DNA of 7,753 bases from Pseudomonadota bacterium (GTDB lineage Bacteria > Pseudomonadota > Alphaproteobacteria > Rhizobiales > Beijerinckiaceae): positions 1 through 7,753 of the forward strand of contig JAEWKP010000105.1 in NCBI GenBank assembly GCA_023393655.1, read 5' to 3'. Numbering within the stretch: position 1 is the first letter of the stretch; every line of letters begins with the position of its first letter. The position numbers were made by a program, and so were the translations under genes. Below, one piece after another: positions 6,785 to 7,753 of the stretch. The notes below the pieces were generated by a model. It was not told where the DNA came from. It saw only the letters and a list, made by a program, of their open reading frames with translations, and did not search any database.

Positions 6785-6906
6785 ATGGAAATCCGGGGCA
6801 TCCCGGGCGACCGCAGGGAGACCAGGGGTCCATTCCTGAACCTCCATCGGAAGCGCTTTGGCATGGATCCCGGGTCTGCGCTTCGCTCCGCTCGGATGAC
6901 CCGCGG
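6785..6906. repeat. Hairpin-rich intergenic element, probably a dispersed palindromic repeat
   Basis: Between the peptidase stop and the accC terminator lie three nested or adjacent stems: CCGGG-GCAT-CCCGG (6793-6806); GGGGTCCAT (6825-6833) with ATGGATCCC (6863-6871), nine pairs including one G-T; and CGGGTC (6871-6876) with GACCCG (6898-6903). The last encloses TGCGCTTCGCTCCGCTCGG. No credible protein is encoded. Composition and layout resemble short palindromic repeats that are scattered between genes in many alphaproteobacterial chromosomes. Only one copy lies in this window, so its repeat nature is inferred. Confidence 0.5.
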
Positions 6907-6930
6907 TTTTGAGTAGAGGGCATCGACAAT

Positions 6931-6963
6931 AAAAAAGCCCCTCGCAGCGCGAGGGGCTTTCTC
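6931..6963 (-). terminator. Intrinsic terminator of the accC transcript, partly bidirectional
   Basis: A perfect 12-pair stem, AAAGCCCCTCGC (6934-6945) and GCGAGGGGCTTT (6949-6960), has a three-base loop. On the minus strand it starts about 25 bases past the accC stop and runs out into an unbroken six-T tract continuous with three more T in the stem, an excellent rho-independent terminator. On the plus strand the tail is only TTTCTC, so it would end the peptidase transcript less efficiently, about 170 bases past its stop. Confidence 0.92.
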
Positions 6964-6985
6964 AGTTCAGGAGTTGCCCGAAGCC

Positions 6986-7753
6986 TCAGGCTTCTGGCTC
7001 GCCCATGCCGCCGGCAGCGAGGAATTTCTCGAGCCAGTGGATATTGTAGTCGCCGTTGAGGATGTCCGGGTTGCGCACCAGCGTGCGGAACAGCGGCAGC
7101 GTGGTGTCGACGCCGTCGACGACGAACTCGTCGAGCGAGCGGCGCAGCCGCATCAGGCACTCGGCCCGGTTGCGGCCGTGGACGATCAGCTTGCCGACCA
7201 GCGAATCATAGTGCGGCGGGATCGTGTAGCCCTGATAGGCGGCCGAATCGACGCGCACGCCGAGCCCGCCAGGCGTGTGGAACGCCGCGATCTTGCCCGG
7301 CGAGGGGCGGAAGTTCGCCGGGTGCTCCGCGTTGATGCGGCACTCGATGGCGTGGCCTTCGAGCACGATGTCATCCTGCGTGATCGACAGCGGCGCCCCG
7401 GCGGCGATCCGGATCTGCTCGTTCACCAGGTCGATGCCGGTGATCATCTCGGTGACCGGATGCTCCACCTGGATTCGGGTGTTCATCTCGATGAAGTAGA
7501 ACTCGCCGTCCTCGTAGAGGAACTCGATCGTGCCGGCGCCGAGATAGCCGAGATCCTGCATCGCCTTGGCGCAGATGCCGCCGATGCGCTCGCGCTCGCC
7601 GGCGTTCAGGGCGGGCGAGGGGCCTTCCTCCCAGACCTTCTGGTGGCGGCGCTGCAGGGAGCAGTCGCGCTCGCCCAAATGGATGGCGTTGCCCTTGCCG
7701 TCGCCGAGAACCTGGATCTCGATATGGCGCGGCTTCTCGAGATACTTCTCGAT
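6986..7753 (-). CDS. accC: Biotin carboxylase AccC, subunit of acetyl-CoA carboxylase (N-terminus beyond window)
   Basis: ATP-dependent carboxylation of biotin on the carrier protein AccB, the first half-reaction of malonyl-CoA synthesis for fatty acids. The C-terminal 255 residues are present and the frame is open to the right edge; the full protein is about 450 residues. They align without gaps to E. coli AccC over the active site, starting at IEKYLEKPRHIEIQVLG. Using E. coli numbers, all key residues are kept: H209, Q233, H236 and K238 (QRRHQKV), E276, E288, N290, R292 and E296 (EMNTRIQVEHPV), and R338 (HAIECRINAE). The end, NIHWLEKFL, matches the usual NIHYLEKKL and is followed by a short GGMGEPEA tail. 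A strong terminator follows, so accC is the last gene of its operon; accB is expected upstream, off the window. Confidence 0.97.
   Translation of the reverse strand: MEKYLEKPRHIEIQVLGDGKGNAIHLGERDCSLQRRHQKVWEEGPSPALNAGERERIGGICAKAMQDLGYLGAGTIEFLYEDGEFYFIEMNTRIQVEHPVTEMITGIDLVNEQIRIAAGAPLSITQDDIVLEGHAIECRINAEHPANFRPSPGKIAAFHTPGGLGVRVDSAAYQGYTIPPHYDSLVGKLIVHGRNRAECLMRLRRSLDEFVVDGVDTTLPLFRTLVRNPDILNGDYNIHWLEKFLAAGGMGEPEA

Noticed and set aside
6732..7160. A minus-strand open frame spanning the accC end, terminator and repeat element
   Set aside because: It crosses a strong terminator, lies in a different frame from accC, and has no recognisable domain.

Overview
The window is high-GC DNA with strongly biased codons, so several long antisense open frames are only shadows of real genes. 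The proteins most resemble those of Alphaproteobacteria, probably Hyphomicrobiales of the Bosea/Brucella kind. That placement rests on remembered family resemblance and the gene arrangement, not on a search.

Layout from left to right. (1) Positions 1-3131, minus strand: an AcrB/MexB/BepE-type RND drug-efflux permease, complete except for its last few C-terminal residues. (2) 3136-4362, minus strand: its lipoprotein membrane-fusion (periplasmic adaptor) partner, four bases upstream in the same operon. (3) 4363-4439: a short, relatively AT-rich divergent promoter region with a good sigma70-like promoter facing the efflux operon and inverted repeats that could be the repressor operator. (4) 4440-5117, plus strand: a TetR/AcrR-family repressor. 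(5) 5218-5291, minus strand: tRNA-Gln with anticodon CTG. (6) 5292-5644: a non-coding stretch with short palindromes. (7) 5645-6757, plus strand: an M20-family zinc peptidase of the glutamate-carboxypeptidase (CPG2) type. (8) About 6785-6906: an intergenic hairpin-rich element that looks like a dispersed repeat. (9) 6931-6963: a strong intrinsic terminator. (10) 6986-7753, minus strand: the C-terminal 255 residues of AccC, the biotin carboxylase subunit of acetyl-CoA carboxylase.

The first four items form one unit: the repressor reads away from the adaptor-permease operon and probably binds the shared promoter region until an inducer releases it. No outer-membrane factor (TolC/OprM type) is present here, so the pump would need one encoded elsewhere. 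The remaining genes (tRNA, peptidase, accC) look like independent chromosomal transcription units.

I found no evidence of a previously undescribed system. There is no transposase, integrase, CRISPR array, toxin-antitoxin pair or phage gene. The observations worth a second look are the operator layout, a Leu in place of the AcrB pore residue Phe610, the hairpin-rich repeat, and a tRNA-antisense reading frame that commonly causes misannotation.
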